Origin: Epiperipatus broadwayi
Lineage: Eukaryota; Onychophora; Udeonychophora; Euonychophora; Peripatidae
Direction: 5' to 3'
Assembly (NCBI GenBank): GCA_028023455.1
Contig: JAQFVV010012404.1
Coordinates: 13,813,421 to 13,877,420, forward strand
Length of the DNA stretch: 64,000 nucleotides
Shown in pieces: positions 24,661 through 39,383 of the stretch. Position 1 is the first letter of the stretch; every line of letters starts with the position of its first letter. Position numbers and translations under genes: made by a program. The notes under the pieces are model-generated. The model searched no databases, was not told the DNA's origin, and saw nothing but the letters and a program-made list of their open reading frames with translations.

Positions 24661-27600
24661 GAGCAACAGATCTAATATCTAAGTACCTTCTTTACATAAG
24701 TTAAATGCTTTAAGCAAACTTTCAGTTGGGTATATTACTATTAATTTGTGGCCTAAAATTGTGATACCATTGAAATATTAATTTCATTAAAGTTATAATT
24801 AATTCTTAATGGAATGGTTTGACAGAAAAGTAAAGACTGCATTTATATATATATATTGCTGTCAATATAGTATAAAAATTTTCCAAATTAATAAAATTAT
24901 TTATATACTTTACAATTATATATGTATAAACAAGCATATGGTTAGTTTCTTGAGAGATTAAATCATATTCACTATCAGAGCAACTGGTTGAGAATAACTT
25001 CATTAAAACTGGTCAAATTGGGATTTGTTTTATTATTTAAACTAGCAATCAATTTCACATCTCTTGCAAGTGCCTTGAATACTTCAATTAATTTTTTATA
25101 ATTAATTTTATACAAGTATTGTGATTTTATTCATCATATAAATACCATGCCCAGTATGGAATAATGATAGAGTGACAATATCTGCCATTAATGGATTACA
25201 GTGCAGATCTGCTACTTTCAGTTAATACCATTTAATTATTTACTTAATCATATAAATAACAAAATAATAAGATTGAGGATGTTAATAATTTGTTTATGTA
25301 ATACTGGAACTAGAGAAATGATGCAAGATATTTGTAAATATATGTAGAGTTTGTTTTATTAATAAAGATAAAATGTAAATGGTGAGCTCTGTGTTTATAA
25401 GAGCATGCTACCCTTGCTCTAGGAATGAAGGTTGCCTCATATCACAGTTGTCTTTTTACTTTATGGTTAATGCATTAGCCCATATCTGACTAATTTTGAT
25501 TATTATGGCTTTTCAGCTAAAATAACTGGATATTAATTTGCTGACCAATACAGTAACTAGATAGCAACCTAGATATTTACAAATTCATAACTAAATTGAG
25601 AAATCTTTATTTACCTAAAAAAAAAAAAAAACCTAGCTATATGCTTATTTAAAATCCAAATCACACAGCAGATGTTACATAGTCTTTTATTAATATTAAA
25701 TATATTTATATATTAAAACTAAGATTTTTATAGGCAATAGATATAAATAGAGATAATATATTATTCAGGTTTATTTATTTATAATTAACAATATTATCAT
25801 ATCAAAGTTTAGGTTAGATTGCACCTGCCATCGACTGGGGAGTAAATGTTATTTTAAAAACTGTGTAGTACTTCTACAATGGGTTTAAAATAACATTCAT
25901 TAACTAGTTGATGCAAGTAAGATACAGCCAAAAAGTTGATATAATAGTAGTATTAATTATATGTAGATGAACCTGAATAATTTATTTTACATAATATTTG
26001 TTCAATAAAGTTATAATAAAAAAAATAAATCTTGAATTTTTTTTTTACAAATTTAATCTTCATTTGCCATTCTTTAAATAAAATTCACTTTATACAAAAA
26101 TGTTTGGCAATTACATATTTCATTGATAAACTGTTAAATTTGACTAAAATACTTATAACACTAATGTATAAAGAAAATAAAGTTGAATGAATGTATGCAT
26201 AGCTAATATTAAAAGTCATTGAAGATTCATTCTAGAAAAAATTAATATGCACAATAAATAAAATTCTGAAAGTATAAAAATATCCTAGATATGCTAATTT
26301 TTAAAAAAAATAATAAACCTATTTATGCAAATTAGGCCATGAGACTATCTGGAAACATAATAGATCAGTATAGTGGGTAATGTGTATATGATCAATATGG
26401 TGTTTTCAGAACAGCAGGGCATGAGTAATGCAATATGCTGAAGAGAGTGTAATAGTAAAAAGTTAATAAAGAAGGGTTAACAGAATAAATAAAAAAAATA
26501 CAGGATTATAGTTCAACAGTATAAAGAACTGTGGCCATGATTGATACTGATTTAAATTATGGAATTTAATCAAACAGTCACTATTTGAAATACTAACAAT
26601 TTAATAATTATATATTCAGAGCAGTAAACTCATTTTTAATTTTAAAATTATATATATATTATTTCTAAAATATTTTAATGAAGGTACAGCCAGTTTAGAT
26701 GAATCTGACCCCTGTACACATCATAAACCTAAGCATGTTCTATTCAATCTAAAAGTTTATTATTACTGTACTGAGATTGTTTGGTCCTGTATTTAAAAAT
26801 TAAATTTTACAAGATGTTTTTATTTTTTTAGCTACTATGTCCAACCAAAATAAGTTTAAAAATGAATATTTTTAGCTCTTATGTTCATTATTCTATTAGT
26901 GTGATAACATTGCACAAATTAAATGAATAGCAGACAGAAGAAACCTGAGCTGTCATGCTGGTCTTTTAAGCAAAGCATTTCAATTTTGACTTTAGATAAA
27001 GGACATTGAACACAAACTGTAGATTTAAAACATTCATTAAAATTTTCTAATATTAATTTAATGATTTCTAAACTTATCTAATGTTGATTTTTAACAAAAA
27101 AAAAACACCTAAATGTTGTAAAATTATGTCGCTCTTATTTTTCTGTAAAAAACATTTCTCTTGGAAATATATTTATATATCAAAACTGATTTACAGAATT
27201 CAATTAATTGAAAATAGTTATTATATTTTTAAATAATTTGAAAGTAATAATGATAACGATTAGAAAAATCCTGCTAAATTTGTTTCATAGACACAGACAT
27301 AAAGCATCCATTCATAAATGGGTACACCATTCCAACTCTAAGGAAAGAAAAAATAAGAAAGCAAAACAATATCTAGAAATGAGTCTTGCAATGGTTATAC
27401 AAACCAAAGTCTGAACATGAGATGATTTGCTTATCTTTTTATCAAAGGCCTCATTGGTAGTCTGGTTAAGTCCTTAACAGAATAATAATTTTAAACAAAA
27501 AATGGAAATAAAAGTATAATACTTATGCCAAAATACATTAAATAAAATATTCTTAAAAAGTAAAAGTTTTATGTGCCATAGCAACACATATCACATATTT

Positions 27601-28127
27601 ATAACAATTATGATTTTATGAATTGTAGCAACAACAGATATTGTTAATATAACAAAGCAATATTTAAAATTATATATATATGAACACCATTTAAAATTAA
27701 AATGTAGTTTTAACTGTGTGTGCTCACAACTAATGAATACAAGTTTGGAAATAATTGATTTTCATATTCATAATTAATTTTCACATTGATACTTTTCTAA
27801 TATAATATTATATAATTCACAAAACTTGTATTAATTCAATTTATCTTGATAATATTATATTGTATGTATACATTCATAGATTTATTATACATTTATTCAA
27901 ATGACATTAAATTTTAAAAGTTAAGCTAATATTTTTAAATAGGCTCAGTTAACATTTTAAAAATTTGTATTTGGATATGATTATGCTGGTAAGCAAAAAG
28001 AATTTCATAGCTAAAATGATACATAAGTTTCATTATATTCATAGAATTATAGTAATCCACCTTTGTTTACTACAATATTATTGAATATTTTTATCATAAA
28101 TAATTTTCTATTTATTATATTCTAATA
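24661..28127. other. AT-rich sequence without genes
   Basis: I see no coding frame above noise, no RNA gene and no clear repeat. The longest open frames (65-68 codons) have no recognisable domain. Confidence 0.6.
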
Positions 28128-29735
28128 TATGAATTTTTGTCTATGGTACAGGCTTTTCATACCTGCACTCCAATATGTAATATATAGGGGGATTGAACTC
28201 AGACTTTCAGATGACCCTCAACTATCCATCCTATCTTACAGTACACTCGATCATATACATGTCAAAAAAATAAATAATCACCAGTACATGTCTTTCAAAG
28301 CAGTACTCATTAGTTAGTCCAGTATCAACTCCATACATATATACAATCAATGCTCAGTTTATATTAAGATAGCTAATCTTCATACTTTAATGGATAAACT
28401 CCAATACACTCCATCCCACAACTCTTCAGCAATTCATTTTATTGAAAATCTGATGATGAAATACTCGGTCACTCTGATCCCTCATGTACAGGACATAATG
28501 CATTTCCATACATATACAAGGGATGGGCAGACTTTACAGCACTATATTTTAATATATGAATTTTTTCTACAATACAGGCTTTTCATAACTGCACTCCAAT
28601 ACATAATATATAGGGAGTTTGAACTCAAGCTCAAGATGTTCAGATGATACATATCTATCCATGCTATTTCATATTGCTGATACAGTCGATCACACACATG
28701 TTGAAAAGATAAATAATCACCAATATCCGTATTTTGTGCCAAACCAGCACTCATCAGTTTGTCCAGATTATCATCTCTACACATACATACAATCAATTCT
28801 CAGTTTATATTAAGATAGCTTATCCTCATACTTTAATGGACAAGCTTCAATCCACCCTACCCCACAACTCTTCAACCATCCATTTTTCAATGAAAATCTG
28901 ATGTTGGAATGCTCAAAACCCACATTGGTGCCAACCTTCTCATTCTACCTATGTTGACCATAAGTCATTCTGACACAGTACATAATCCATTTACACATAT
29001 ATATGAGGGATGAGTATGAAGATTGGCTATCTTAATATAAGCTGAGCACTGATTGTATATATGTGTGAAGATGATAATCTGGACCAACTGACGAGTGCTG
29101 GTTTAGCACAAAATACTTATATTGGTGATTATTTATCTTTTTGAAATGTGTGTGATTGAGTGTATCAGCAGTATGAGATAATGTGGATAGTTGAGGGTCA
29201 TCTGAAAGTCTGAGTTCAAAACCCCTATATATTACATATTGGAATGCAGGTATGAAAAGCCAGTACTGTAGAAAAAAAATTGTATATTAGAATATAGTGC
29301 TGTAAGGTCTACCCATCCCTCATATATGTATGCAAATGGATTATGACCTGTACATGAGGGATCGGAGTGACTTATGGCCAACATGGGTAGGATGAGAAGG
29401 TTGGCACCAATGTTGGCTTTGAGCATTCCATCATCAGATTTTCAATAAAATGGATGGCTGAAGAGTTGTGGGTGGAGTGAATTGAAGCCTGTTTATTAAA
29501 GTATGAAGATTGGCTATTTTAATATAAGATGAGCATTGATTATATATATGTGTGTGGAGATAATAATCTGGACCAACTGACGAGTGCTGGTTTAGCACAA
29601 AATACATACATTGGTGATTATTTATCTTTTTAACATGCGTGTGATCGAGTGTATCAGCAGTATAAGATAGTGTGGATAGTTGAGGGTATCTAAAAGTCTG
29701 AGTTCAAACCCTCTATTATATATAATTTAAGAATT
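28128..29735. repeat. Cluster of a 450-480 bp repeat in opposing orientations
   Basis: Two units in one orientation (28128 to about 29003; aatcttcatactttaatgga and tcctcatactttaatgga mark the same point at 28375 and 28822) are followed by about one and a half reverse-complemented units (about 29011-29735; atgaagattggctat at about 29013 and 29502). Together they form a large imperfect inverted repeat. In the right-hand orientation each unit includes ctggaccaactgacgagtgc, tggtttagcacaaaatac and aaagtctgagttcaaa followed by cccc. The last matches a pol III B-box context, so a tRNA-related SINE origin is possible. No ORF is conserved between units. A further partial copy lies at 54490-54690. Confidence 0.8.
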
Positions 29736-32700
29736 TATAGATTCCTTAATAATATTTTATATATCTTGAATAGTGTTTTTTCCTTTCAATATAATATTAT
29801 TCCACATATTTTGTTGATGACTTGTGAGATTTTCCTGGATATGAATAGTATCCAGTCACTTTATCATACACTGATCAGTATCTTATATTATAGAATCTTT
29901 ATAGACAAGTATAATAATGATTATAAAGAAGTTTGGCAACAAATACTACTACTTAAGCCTAATATAGCTAGTATTCAGTTTGCTTGGGGAAAAAGTTTAT
30001 AATAAATTTCTGAATACCTTTACAAAGTTTAATACCATTACGTAAAGTGGCCCATCAGAATGTGGCTAAAATTGATTATTGAGTATAAACTATTTCATAA
30101 ATTGGCAGTCTAATATATGGTAATAGCTAAAATCCAAATATATCATTATAATATTTGTAAGTTGAAGAAAATATATTGTTTTATTTTATTTATTTGCAGT
30201 ACTTTCTTTTCACACAGTCAACTTGATTATTTAATTTCCTTCTTCCTTACTCTTTTTTTTATTTTTGTATAATTATCAAATTATGAGATCACTCATCTTA
30301 TTTATTATTCAAATTACACTGAAAGAATAGCTACAGCATTACTTTTCAATTCAGTTTGTGGTTTTTTCAAATTATCTTAAAACCTACTTTAGTAACGTAT
30401 TACCATTCATAAATTAAAGACTTCTAAAAAATATTTTGCCCAATCATAAAATATAGCCTATTTTTTACTAAGTTAAGAATGAAATATAAATAAATTTGTG
30501 TTATATATATATATGATTGCTCATTATTTTGTTTCACAGAAAACTCTATGTATTTGGCTGAAAACTATTGTGCCCATTAATATTTCCAGTACTTAAATTC
30601 TTTTGAAAGTTAATCTGCTCTGCTTTTCTTCTGTTATATTTTATAACCCTAACAGATAGTAATTATTAAAACATATATATCTAGTTTATGTTTAAAGGTG
30701 ATGAGAAAGCTTAATGAATATCAAATACCATTTTATTAGTCTACAAAAGACAATGATCAGACTATAATTAAAATTTTTTTAAATAAATAATATTTATTAA
30801 TAAACATAATATGTAATACAGAACACCAATACAATATAAACACTAAAATTCTCTGATAAAATCTGTTGTTTTATAAATATAAGCTTAGTTTGTGAATTCT
30901 TTTTGCACTTTATAATAATTTAAAAATAAAAGATACCCATTAGCATAGTAATAAATATCATATTTAGAGGAGAGTATTCATTGAATCATGAAATATACAA
31001 TTTATTATTTGAAAGCTTATAGTATTTGATTACACTGTATAGAGGCATGACTTTATTTTTCAGGAAATTCAATATTAAATGATAGTATAATTATTTTTTT
31101 ATATTATAATTCATATGACAGTTAGGCCATATTCATATATGATTCTAATATTTATATTATGGACAAATAAAAAGATGAGTGTCCATACCCATATTTCAAT
31201 ATACAAATTGCCCTTCATGGTGGTAGAATGGCAGACCATAATTCCACTTTGATACTTCTTGTACTTGAAGAGCTAATAATAACTATTAGCTAATTAGGTA
31301 AAGTTGGTAACTTTCATATACCTTTAATTTTCCTATCATTTATTATACATATATTTTTAAATTAGAATATTTTTATTTCAATACTACTGCAATAAGAATA
31401 TTTAGTCAATAAAATATGAAAAATCCATCAAATTAAGGTATTGTCAAAACAAGAATAAATTAATAAACTTAATTTTAAGTTATTTTCATATTTATTTAAT
31501 ATGATATTTCATATCTTTTAAATTATAAGTTTTATTTATTCATTTTATATTTAATACTAAATATTTATTTATTTATTATGATTTATATTTTATTATAGAA
31601 TATTTTAGCAATAATTTTAGTATATACTAATTTTCTTTTTTAGCATTGACATTTGATCATTCATCTTATTTTACAATTTCTACTTTATATTCATGCATTT
31701 ATTCCTTCCCAAATTGGAGCATCTCTTAAATGCCATAATAATTTTTTTTTTAATTTCAGCTGTAATATCATTTTTTTAAAAAATAAAATAATAATGAATA
31801 TATATGAATTATTAAACAATATAATGCACCATAAAAATATGAAAGTTTCTATATCCAGTAACACACCAAACAATGTTATATAATAAAACACATAAATAAA
31901 TATTAAAGGTAAATAAATATTGTTTTAAAATATTCAATTTGGAAATCAAATATAAAGTGCAGAAGGATGATAAAATATTTTCTTTAATAAAAAGTTTATC
32001 AGTTTATTGAGTCTCGATGATGCTATGAATACAGAATAAGTTAATTCAGCAAAACTAGGAACTGACAATTTGTTATGTCATAATTTCTTTTGTGCATTCT
32101 AATATTAAAATTCTATTAAAATTTATGTTTTCTTTTGTAACATCATTAGTTTTGTCTGATGTTCTGAAAATTTATATTCTATACATATCTATGCTAAAAC
32201 TTTGATAAATAAACAATGAAGAACATGATATATTTCTGTTAATAATTTAGTTAAAAAAACTATTTTATTACATTTTATCCCTCTTAGTTATTCCAAGAGT
32301 TAGAATTGAATTTTTTAAGTAAACATTTTAGTACCTCTTACTTTGATTTATTTATTTTTTGTTTGTTTTTAAAATTATATTCAATACAATTTTAACATTT
32401 ACTATAAAATAAAAATTAATATTTTAAAGAGAAATACTTAGTCTTCTGTAAAATTTATATTATAAAAAATTACTAAGCAATAATTCTTTTTTAAAACATA
32501 TTGTATTTAAAAAGTTTATTTAATTAAATAAAAAAGGTTCAAAAAAGGTTAAATGAAAATGTATATTTTGCTAATAGTATTATTATTATCAAAGTAAAAT
32601 AATAATAAATAAAAATAAAATTTTAGATTATATACCTATACATATTATTTTAATATATAAAATGTGTGTATGTAATATACTCCTAATATAAGTTTGTTGA

Positions 32701-35189
32701 TTCTAAAGAATAGTCTTATTTTTGTACAATAAAATACATTGTGTTATTTCATCAACAATAACATTCGAGTATTATTCACTTGAGCTTATTATATTACTTG
32801 TCAAATTCTTAACTATATAGTAATTTGTGTAAATAATGAATAGCATGATATCATATTTTTGCAATATTTATATAAATTTAACAAAATTAATATACATCAA
32901 ACACTCTAATTAGATGCTAAGCTAACCATGGTCATGTATATTTTGTAAATGTTTTATTCGTTTTAGTAACAACAAATATAAACCTCTAGGCAATGATTAA
33001 TTGGAAAACTCAAAAGATAAATGCTATTAAATTGAAAAGCAAAATTGCTTTCAATTAAATATATACACATATATTAATAATAAAATAATTAAATACAAAT
33101 GCTGATTACTAAATTTATTTTATTTTGTCATAGTAATTTATTGTGGCAATAATTTTTATAACTTCATATTTATTAAAAAGAAAGAAAAACCACTATAATT
33201 TCCATAACAATATTTCATAGAATATTATTAATGTACCAAACATAAAATATTGATTTACTTAATAATATTTTAAATTCATTTTTGCAATGTTATTATTTTT
33301 TGAAATTCATCGATTTAAGTTTCTTTTTAAACCTAATACAAATTCAATATCATTAATACAATTGAAAACATTTTTCAAGTCAATAAATATTTAACCCGTG
33401 TGAGCATCAGCTTCTTATTAAGATGAATTTTGGAAAACATTAAAAATATTTTTTTTTAAATAAAAAATAAGCTAAATTAGAATATGTATCAAATAAATAG
33501 GTAATCATATGATTAGATAATGAAAGAGTGTGTGATGTTCAGCTAGTAATGTAATACAACACCAAAATGAAATTTTACTTTGCTTATCTCAGCTGAAAAT
33601 TGATGTTGTTGGGTCATTCAGTTTACCACTTTACTAAACTATATAAAGACTTAAACTTGGTCTTATTCAAATCAGCAAAACTTTTACATGTAAGCATTTT
33701 TATTTGATTTAACAATTAATTAAATTTTTTGTTGGACAATATGGCTAATATTACATTAGTATTATTTTAAAAAGTACTTATTTATACTATTCATTCTTTA
33801 CATAAACAATTTTTTTATAAACTAGATTTTAAATTTGAGTTATACTTGGCTATTTTTTATGGCATCGAAAATTCACAAGAAAGTTTTTTTTTTTAAGTAT
33901 CTAATACATAGTCAACCAATAAGCAATCTAATGTTTGGTGAGAAATTTATCTCACTATTTTTTATCCAAAAAACAAAGATAAGTTTCAAATCAAGTCAGT
34001 TAGATAAGTACATTTATCATAACAGAAAAAAACTTAAAATAATCCAGAATCTTTTGTTTGTAAATTACTTTTATATCATTATAAAGCTTTTCATGAGTCA
34101 GTTATGTTAAAATTTAGTTTTTTTTCTTAATTAAAAATTAATATAATCTTCTATAGTAAAAAATCACCTTCCACAATCTACTCCTATGTAAGATAAAGTA
34201 AAATATAATTTTAGAGGACATTAATATCATGGTTTTTATTAGAATTATTTTTAGAAAATTGCAAACTGCAATAATTTATTTTATCATTTTTGGCATGAAT
34301 TCATTATAATAAATTCGATGTCTGCTGCCTGATTTGACTTAAAGTTTTTATTTTATTTGAATGTCATGTATTTTTTACCCTTTAAATAAATAAAAAAAAA
34401 ATTAATGAAAGATTATTTTTAATTTGTAAAAAAAAAAAAACTTTGAAAATATAATAAAGATTTGATATATGTTTTTGTTTTTTTTTAAAAAAACCATATC
34501 AGAATAATAAGTGCAATTTATTAGAGCTATTTTAACAGCCTTACAAAGAATTCTCTCTTTCTTGTATCAGTGATAATTTATTAATTAGACAATTAGAGTT
34601 AATTTTATTTATCTTTCACATTCCTATATGGATAATAAATCAAGTCATTGATACATGAAGGGATGAAACTTTATACTGATGGTAATCTTCATAAAGTATT
34701 ATTAAAACCAGCTCACAGTTTCAAATTATATTTAAGATATAAATTGTAATAATTTTAATAATTCTATAAATAAATAACAATAATAATGAAGTTAATTCAG
34801 CTTTATTACAAGGTTTTTATTTAATTTAGAAATTATATTTGTTTGTTGTTGTAGGATAAGTTTGTTCAAAGTTTAACATATTTCTGTCAAATGGATTTGT
34901 TTTCATATTTTTTAAATATATTAGATATTGATAATGCAATATGACAATAAAACATTTTAGAATTATCAAGTGGTTTATATAATGTAAGAGCATCAGTGGA
35001 CTGAATTTCAAATGTGTTGATATTGGTTCAGTAAGTTTTCAATGATGTGTATGAGAAGGAATTATATTTTTAAACTATTTTAATTTTTTTTAAAAAAGGT
35101 TATATTAAATAGTATTAACAATAAATTAAAATAGAAATAGAACATTAAACATCACATGAACCCCAATCTTTATGTTTACACAAGCTATT
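29736..35189. other. AT-rich sequence without genes
   Basis: 5.4 kb of very AT-rich sequence with homopolymer runs. No frame here has recognisable similarity and no repeat unit was identified. It could be intergenic or intronic. Confidence 0.6.
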
Positions 35190-35359
35190 CACACAGAGGC
35201 AAAATTTTTCATACAGTAGCACCACTCAGTGCAAGCCAAAGTATGGAGATATTGTAGGAATAGCTAAATAAGGATTTTATGCACAAACCTTCCTTCATCC
35301 ATTGATTGCTTTGGCTTGCAGTAAGTGGCACTACTGTATGGAGAATTTTGCCTCTGTGT
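35190..35359. mobile_element. 170-bp MITE with about 50-bp terminal inverted repeats
   Basis: The left end reads cacacagaggcaaaattttt, then catacagtag and gcaagccaaag. The right end is its reverse complement with about five mismatches (ctttggcttgca, then ctactgtatg and attttgcctctgtgt). The loop between the arms is about 70 bp. Size and structure are typical of a MITE. The flanks do not show a target-site duplication I can call, so the superfamily is unknown. Confidence 0.8.
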
Positions 35360-36436
35360 AAAATAGAAATAAAAACAAATTTTAATGTCAATTGATTATA
35401 AAATTTACTTTTTTAAAATTGAATGAAATTTTATTTCTCTTGATTATAAAAGTTTAGTTATTTAAGATGCTTCTTTCATAAACAAGATATTATTGGAATT
35501 GATTTTTAATACACTGCAAATTTCCTTTAAAATGTTACACAGACTGCAATTTTATTCTTTGTTTTAAATAATAATAATTACAATAAATATCTGAATATTC
35601 AAAAATGAAAAATAATGTAAATAAAAGGTATTTTATAATACACATTTTTATTTATTGTGAAAATACTAAAAAGTTAAAAATAGTATATATAAAAAACATT
35701 TTATAATAAATACTTTGATTCACAATGCACCAAAAAACCAAAAAATAATTGTTTTCTTCAATCACAATAAGAGTTTTTATATTTAATTTGAAAAAAAATC
35801 ATGGTGTGTCCAGAATTAATTAATTCAAACACTTAATTTTTACAATAGGTAATTGAATTAAGTAATTTCTGAACATGCCATGCTTTTATTTCAAATTAGT
35901 ATAAGTTTTGCAATTGTGGTTGAAGAAAACAAGTAATTTTTTTGGCTTTTTAATGCATAGTAAATAAAAGTGTTCATTATAGAATAGTTTTTTTTATATA
36001 TATTATTAAAAGTATTAGATTGTAAACTATAAATGTTAGTTGCAACAGCAAGCTGGTTTGATTAATACTTTGTAAAAATCAATTTCATTTCTCTTTGAAT
36101 ATCATTGATTGACTATCTATTCATTTAACAATGCAGAAGTTAGATAAAAGTTAACTGCTATTTATATAACTAATAAAAGAGTACTGATATGAGAAAAATA
36201 ATATTCTGCACAAGATTGTTAAATTGACTTCTATAAGTATGATTTATAAATTGTTATTATGATATTTATATTCAGAGATAGCTTCACTATAAATGTTATT
36301 ATATATTCTCAGTGCTACCTGTTTATTAGGAGGCATTCATTTATGAAGATATATATAAGATAATACAGTACTACAAATTACAATTTCTAACTTTTCAGTA
36401 CAGATGGTAATTGAAATATTACATATATATATATAT
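35360..36436. other. AT-rich sequence without genes
   Basis: Nothing can be supported except a TA run (36422-36436) that abuts the next LTR. Confidence 0.6.
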
Positions 36437-39162
36437 TGTACCGGTCAAAATAGTATGATCACTTAACAAGATTCAAATCGTAAGCAAAAGTACCTCAAAT
36501 CTGATCATGCTCGAGATACACAGGTCTGAAGCAATCCTGAATTCTAACCTATTTGCCTATTCTTCAAATCCCTGATCCAATAAACAACAATCCTGATGAT
36601 ACAGTAAAATTATTTTAATTCCGGGCCCAGAAGCAAAGCAGTAGAGCATAAGATCAAACTGACGATGATGATCGAGATCAGAGTAGCCCAGTTATTACAT
36701 TTATTATAGTTATTTATTAATGCTAAGCTATTAGCTAAAGAAAATAGTTCTAAATGTTAACTAGAAAATAATAATTCAAAAACAACAAACCAGGATTTAC
36801 ATGAGATATATATTTAATAACATATTAAACAAAACGCATAGATATATATTACAAAAATGGTTTCACACTTGGGGTGACATTATACATTTACAAACTTGGG
36901 ATTTGTTTTTATAAAATCCTCTTTATTAATTATTTCATGAATATAATTTTATAGAATGTGTTGTAACTTGTGTGGAGTTAATAAATTTTTACTAACAAAA
37001 TGTTGTGGATGCCCAAAACAATCTACAAGATCGGAACAGATTCGGATTACAGAAAGATATCTTATAATTTGGCATTAATCATTTTGACAAATAAATATAA
37101 ATATACGGTCTCAATCATTTATTTACAATCTTAAAATCATTATATATGTTTGATAGGCATTGTTTGGACATAGCGTCTTTAGAATAAATATGCAAGAAAC
37201 AAACAATGCGCTACATTTACGAGAATAAATTATGCAATCATTAATATAAATTAGATTTACGTCTATGGGAATTGATAATGGTTTTTAAAAGAATACAGTT
37301 TAACTCAATGAACTGAATGTATTTTTATGACATGAATCATTATCTTTAACACATCATTGCAACTTACTAGGGTTAGGCAGATGGTGATCAAATTAAGGAG
37401 CAGAGTAACGGTACTAGCGTGCAATAAAAAAAATCTGGCCTTCATGGCAGTTTTGGATATTCTATCATTTTTAAAAGAATATTTGAAATGAACTTAGATT
37501 TGATATGTCCACACATTCTGGCAGAGTGATATCAAAGGAGAGGTTGGGTTTGAAAGCCCAGATCTGGATGTACTATCATCCGCAGCACATAACCTCATAA
37601 ACCTCACATTCCACAGGGAGTAGTGTCCCTGATTATGAACGATTTTGAAAAGAAGGACGGGAGCTTCAGGCTTCCAACGTCCCTAATGACAAAACAATTG
37701 AGAAATGGAAAAGATAAAATATCAGAATAAAGGAAAAGGTATGCCAGCAATGTTTATATAATTTTATAATATTATTTAAAGTTTGGAAATGGTCTAACCT
37801 CTTGCACAATAACCTGTTTTCAATCCTGAGTCATTTAACAAAGTGTAATAAAATAATAACTCTTTTCTATAGCATTAAACTGATAAAATTTATATTTAAA
37901 TTCGGTTCCCATATATGTATTATGGTTTACACTAGCCCTTTAGACAACAGCAGGGAAAAAAAAACTAATTATATTAATCAAGGTTCACGATCTTTTAAAA
38001 TAAAATTTTAAAGACAAAATCAAAGCAGTACATTTAGCAGAATTCATCCCCAGTAAAAGTTTTTAATTGACTTTAAGAATAACAAATTTAAAATGAAACC
38101 AAACTCACGAGCAATTTCTATTTAGTATAAACAAAACTTTATTGATAGGTTTTAAATGAAGCCCAGCCTTTTTCCAAGTTAAACAATTATTTTCCCCCTT
38201 TTTCAGACTCGCAAATTTGGCAATTTTTGGCATATTAAAGAAAATAAATTATATCTATACATTAAACAAAATATGTAAAATCTTAATGAAGCCACACACA
38301 GTTATATATAGAAGTTAATTAAGCATGAAAGGTAAGATAAAACTACATAATACTAATAACGAATTACAGAGAAAGAGAGAGTTTAAAAGCAAAATTAGCA
38401 GAAGCTTATAAATTAATATATAAATTAAAGTACAAAGGTTGAACTACATATTACACAAGTAGTTACTTATGAAGGCAGCTCTACATCAGATAAGGTTACC
38501 TAAGGATAGCAGCATAGTGAGTAGATGCAGAATAGGTGGTCAACAGTTGGAACAGTAATGGTCATCTTGGGCGGCCGGTCGGATAGAACATGCAGCAGGC
38601 AGGAAAACAGTTCTCCAAGAGAAGAAAAAGGTGAAAAGATTCCTCTATTCACGCTTCATCATGCAGAACTTGTGTTGGCTTCTTAAAAGTAACTAAACTC
38701 AACTGACTGAAAACTCCTCTGAACTAAACTAAAAATTCTAAGTAACTCACTTCTTTTGTTCTGTGGCTCCTTTTATAAACCCTTTAATCCTGCCAAGAAT
38801 GCAATTTCAGATGCTCATGCTATCTCTGTAATCCCTTTAAAAACAACATTTAATTAGCAAAATATTTTCAACAGATAAGGCTTGAAATACCATTTTAGCT
38901 GTTTTGAAAGATTTGAAAACACTTAACAAAAGACTTGCTTTTGATTTTAATTAAGATTTACAAATTTTAATTAAAGAAAACGAACTGACTAGAGATAATT
39001 TCAGTATTTTGAACCTTCCCCATTTTACGTTGTTTTTACATTCCAACACTTTAATTAAATACTTTAAATCAAAATACATATAGATATAAAAAAATTTACA
39101 ATTATATAAAGAAAATGTTTAATTATCAGCCATAAACATTAATAAAATTATTGCTTCATTCA
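36437..39162 (-). mobile_element. Solo LTR, 2.73 kb, relative of the adjacent Gypsy LTR
   Basis: It begins tgtaccggtcaaaatagtat right after a (TA)n run and ends cattca right before another. Its first 230 bp align at roughly two-thirds identity with the first 230 bp of the LTRs at 39384 and 45398: gagatacacaggt, ctatttg, gcaatc and ctgatgat occur in the same order. Its length of 2726 bp nearly equals their 2731 and 2739 bp. TG..CA ends are present, and a 5-bp tatat duplication is possible but not provable in TA repeats. By analogy transcription is on the - strand. TATAAAAGG lies at 38769-38777 on that strand, about 390 bp inside the upstream end. No internal region adjoins it, hence a solo LTR left by recombination or a much older partial copy. 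Confidence 0.75.
38769..38777 (-). promoter_or_regulatory. TATA box of the solo LTR
   Basis: TATAAAAGG on the - strand is followed about 80 bp downstream by an initiator-like TCAGTCAGTT. The position about 390 bp into the LTR suits a U3 promoter. Confidence 0.5.
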
Positions 39163-39357
39163 TATATATATGTATCACACACATTACTGTTTTACTTTAC
39201 TAAATATTTTTAATTTTATTAATTTCTCTAATTATTATGCATACAGTGTGTGGGTGAATGGCATATATTTATGGTGATGTCTGAATTGCAGGCCCCACAG
39301 GAGGTTAGTGCAGATGGTGAAGCATGAAGTTCAATGATGATTAGACATCGACTGCTT
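39163..39357. other. Spacer between two LTR insertions
   Basis: The spacer is TA runs and about 120 bp of mixed sequence (ggccccacaggaggttagtg near 39292) of unknown origin. Confidence 0.5.
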
Positions 39358-39383
39358 CATTATATATATATATATATATATAT
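39358..39383. repeat. (TA)n target of the Gypsy insertion
   Basis: This TA run stops exactly at the first base of the LTR. The matching run at 48137-48164 lies at the other end of the element. Confidence 0.9.

Noticed and set aside
29766-30002. 78-codon + strand frame after the repeat cluster
   Set aside because: AT-rich composition, no domain, no conserved context.
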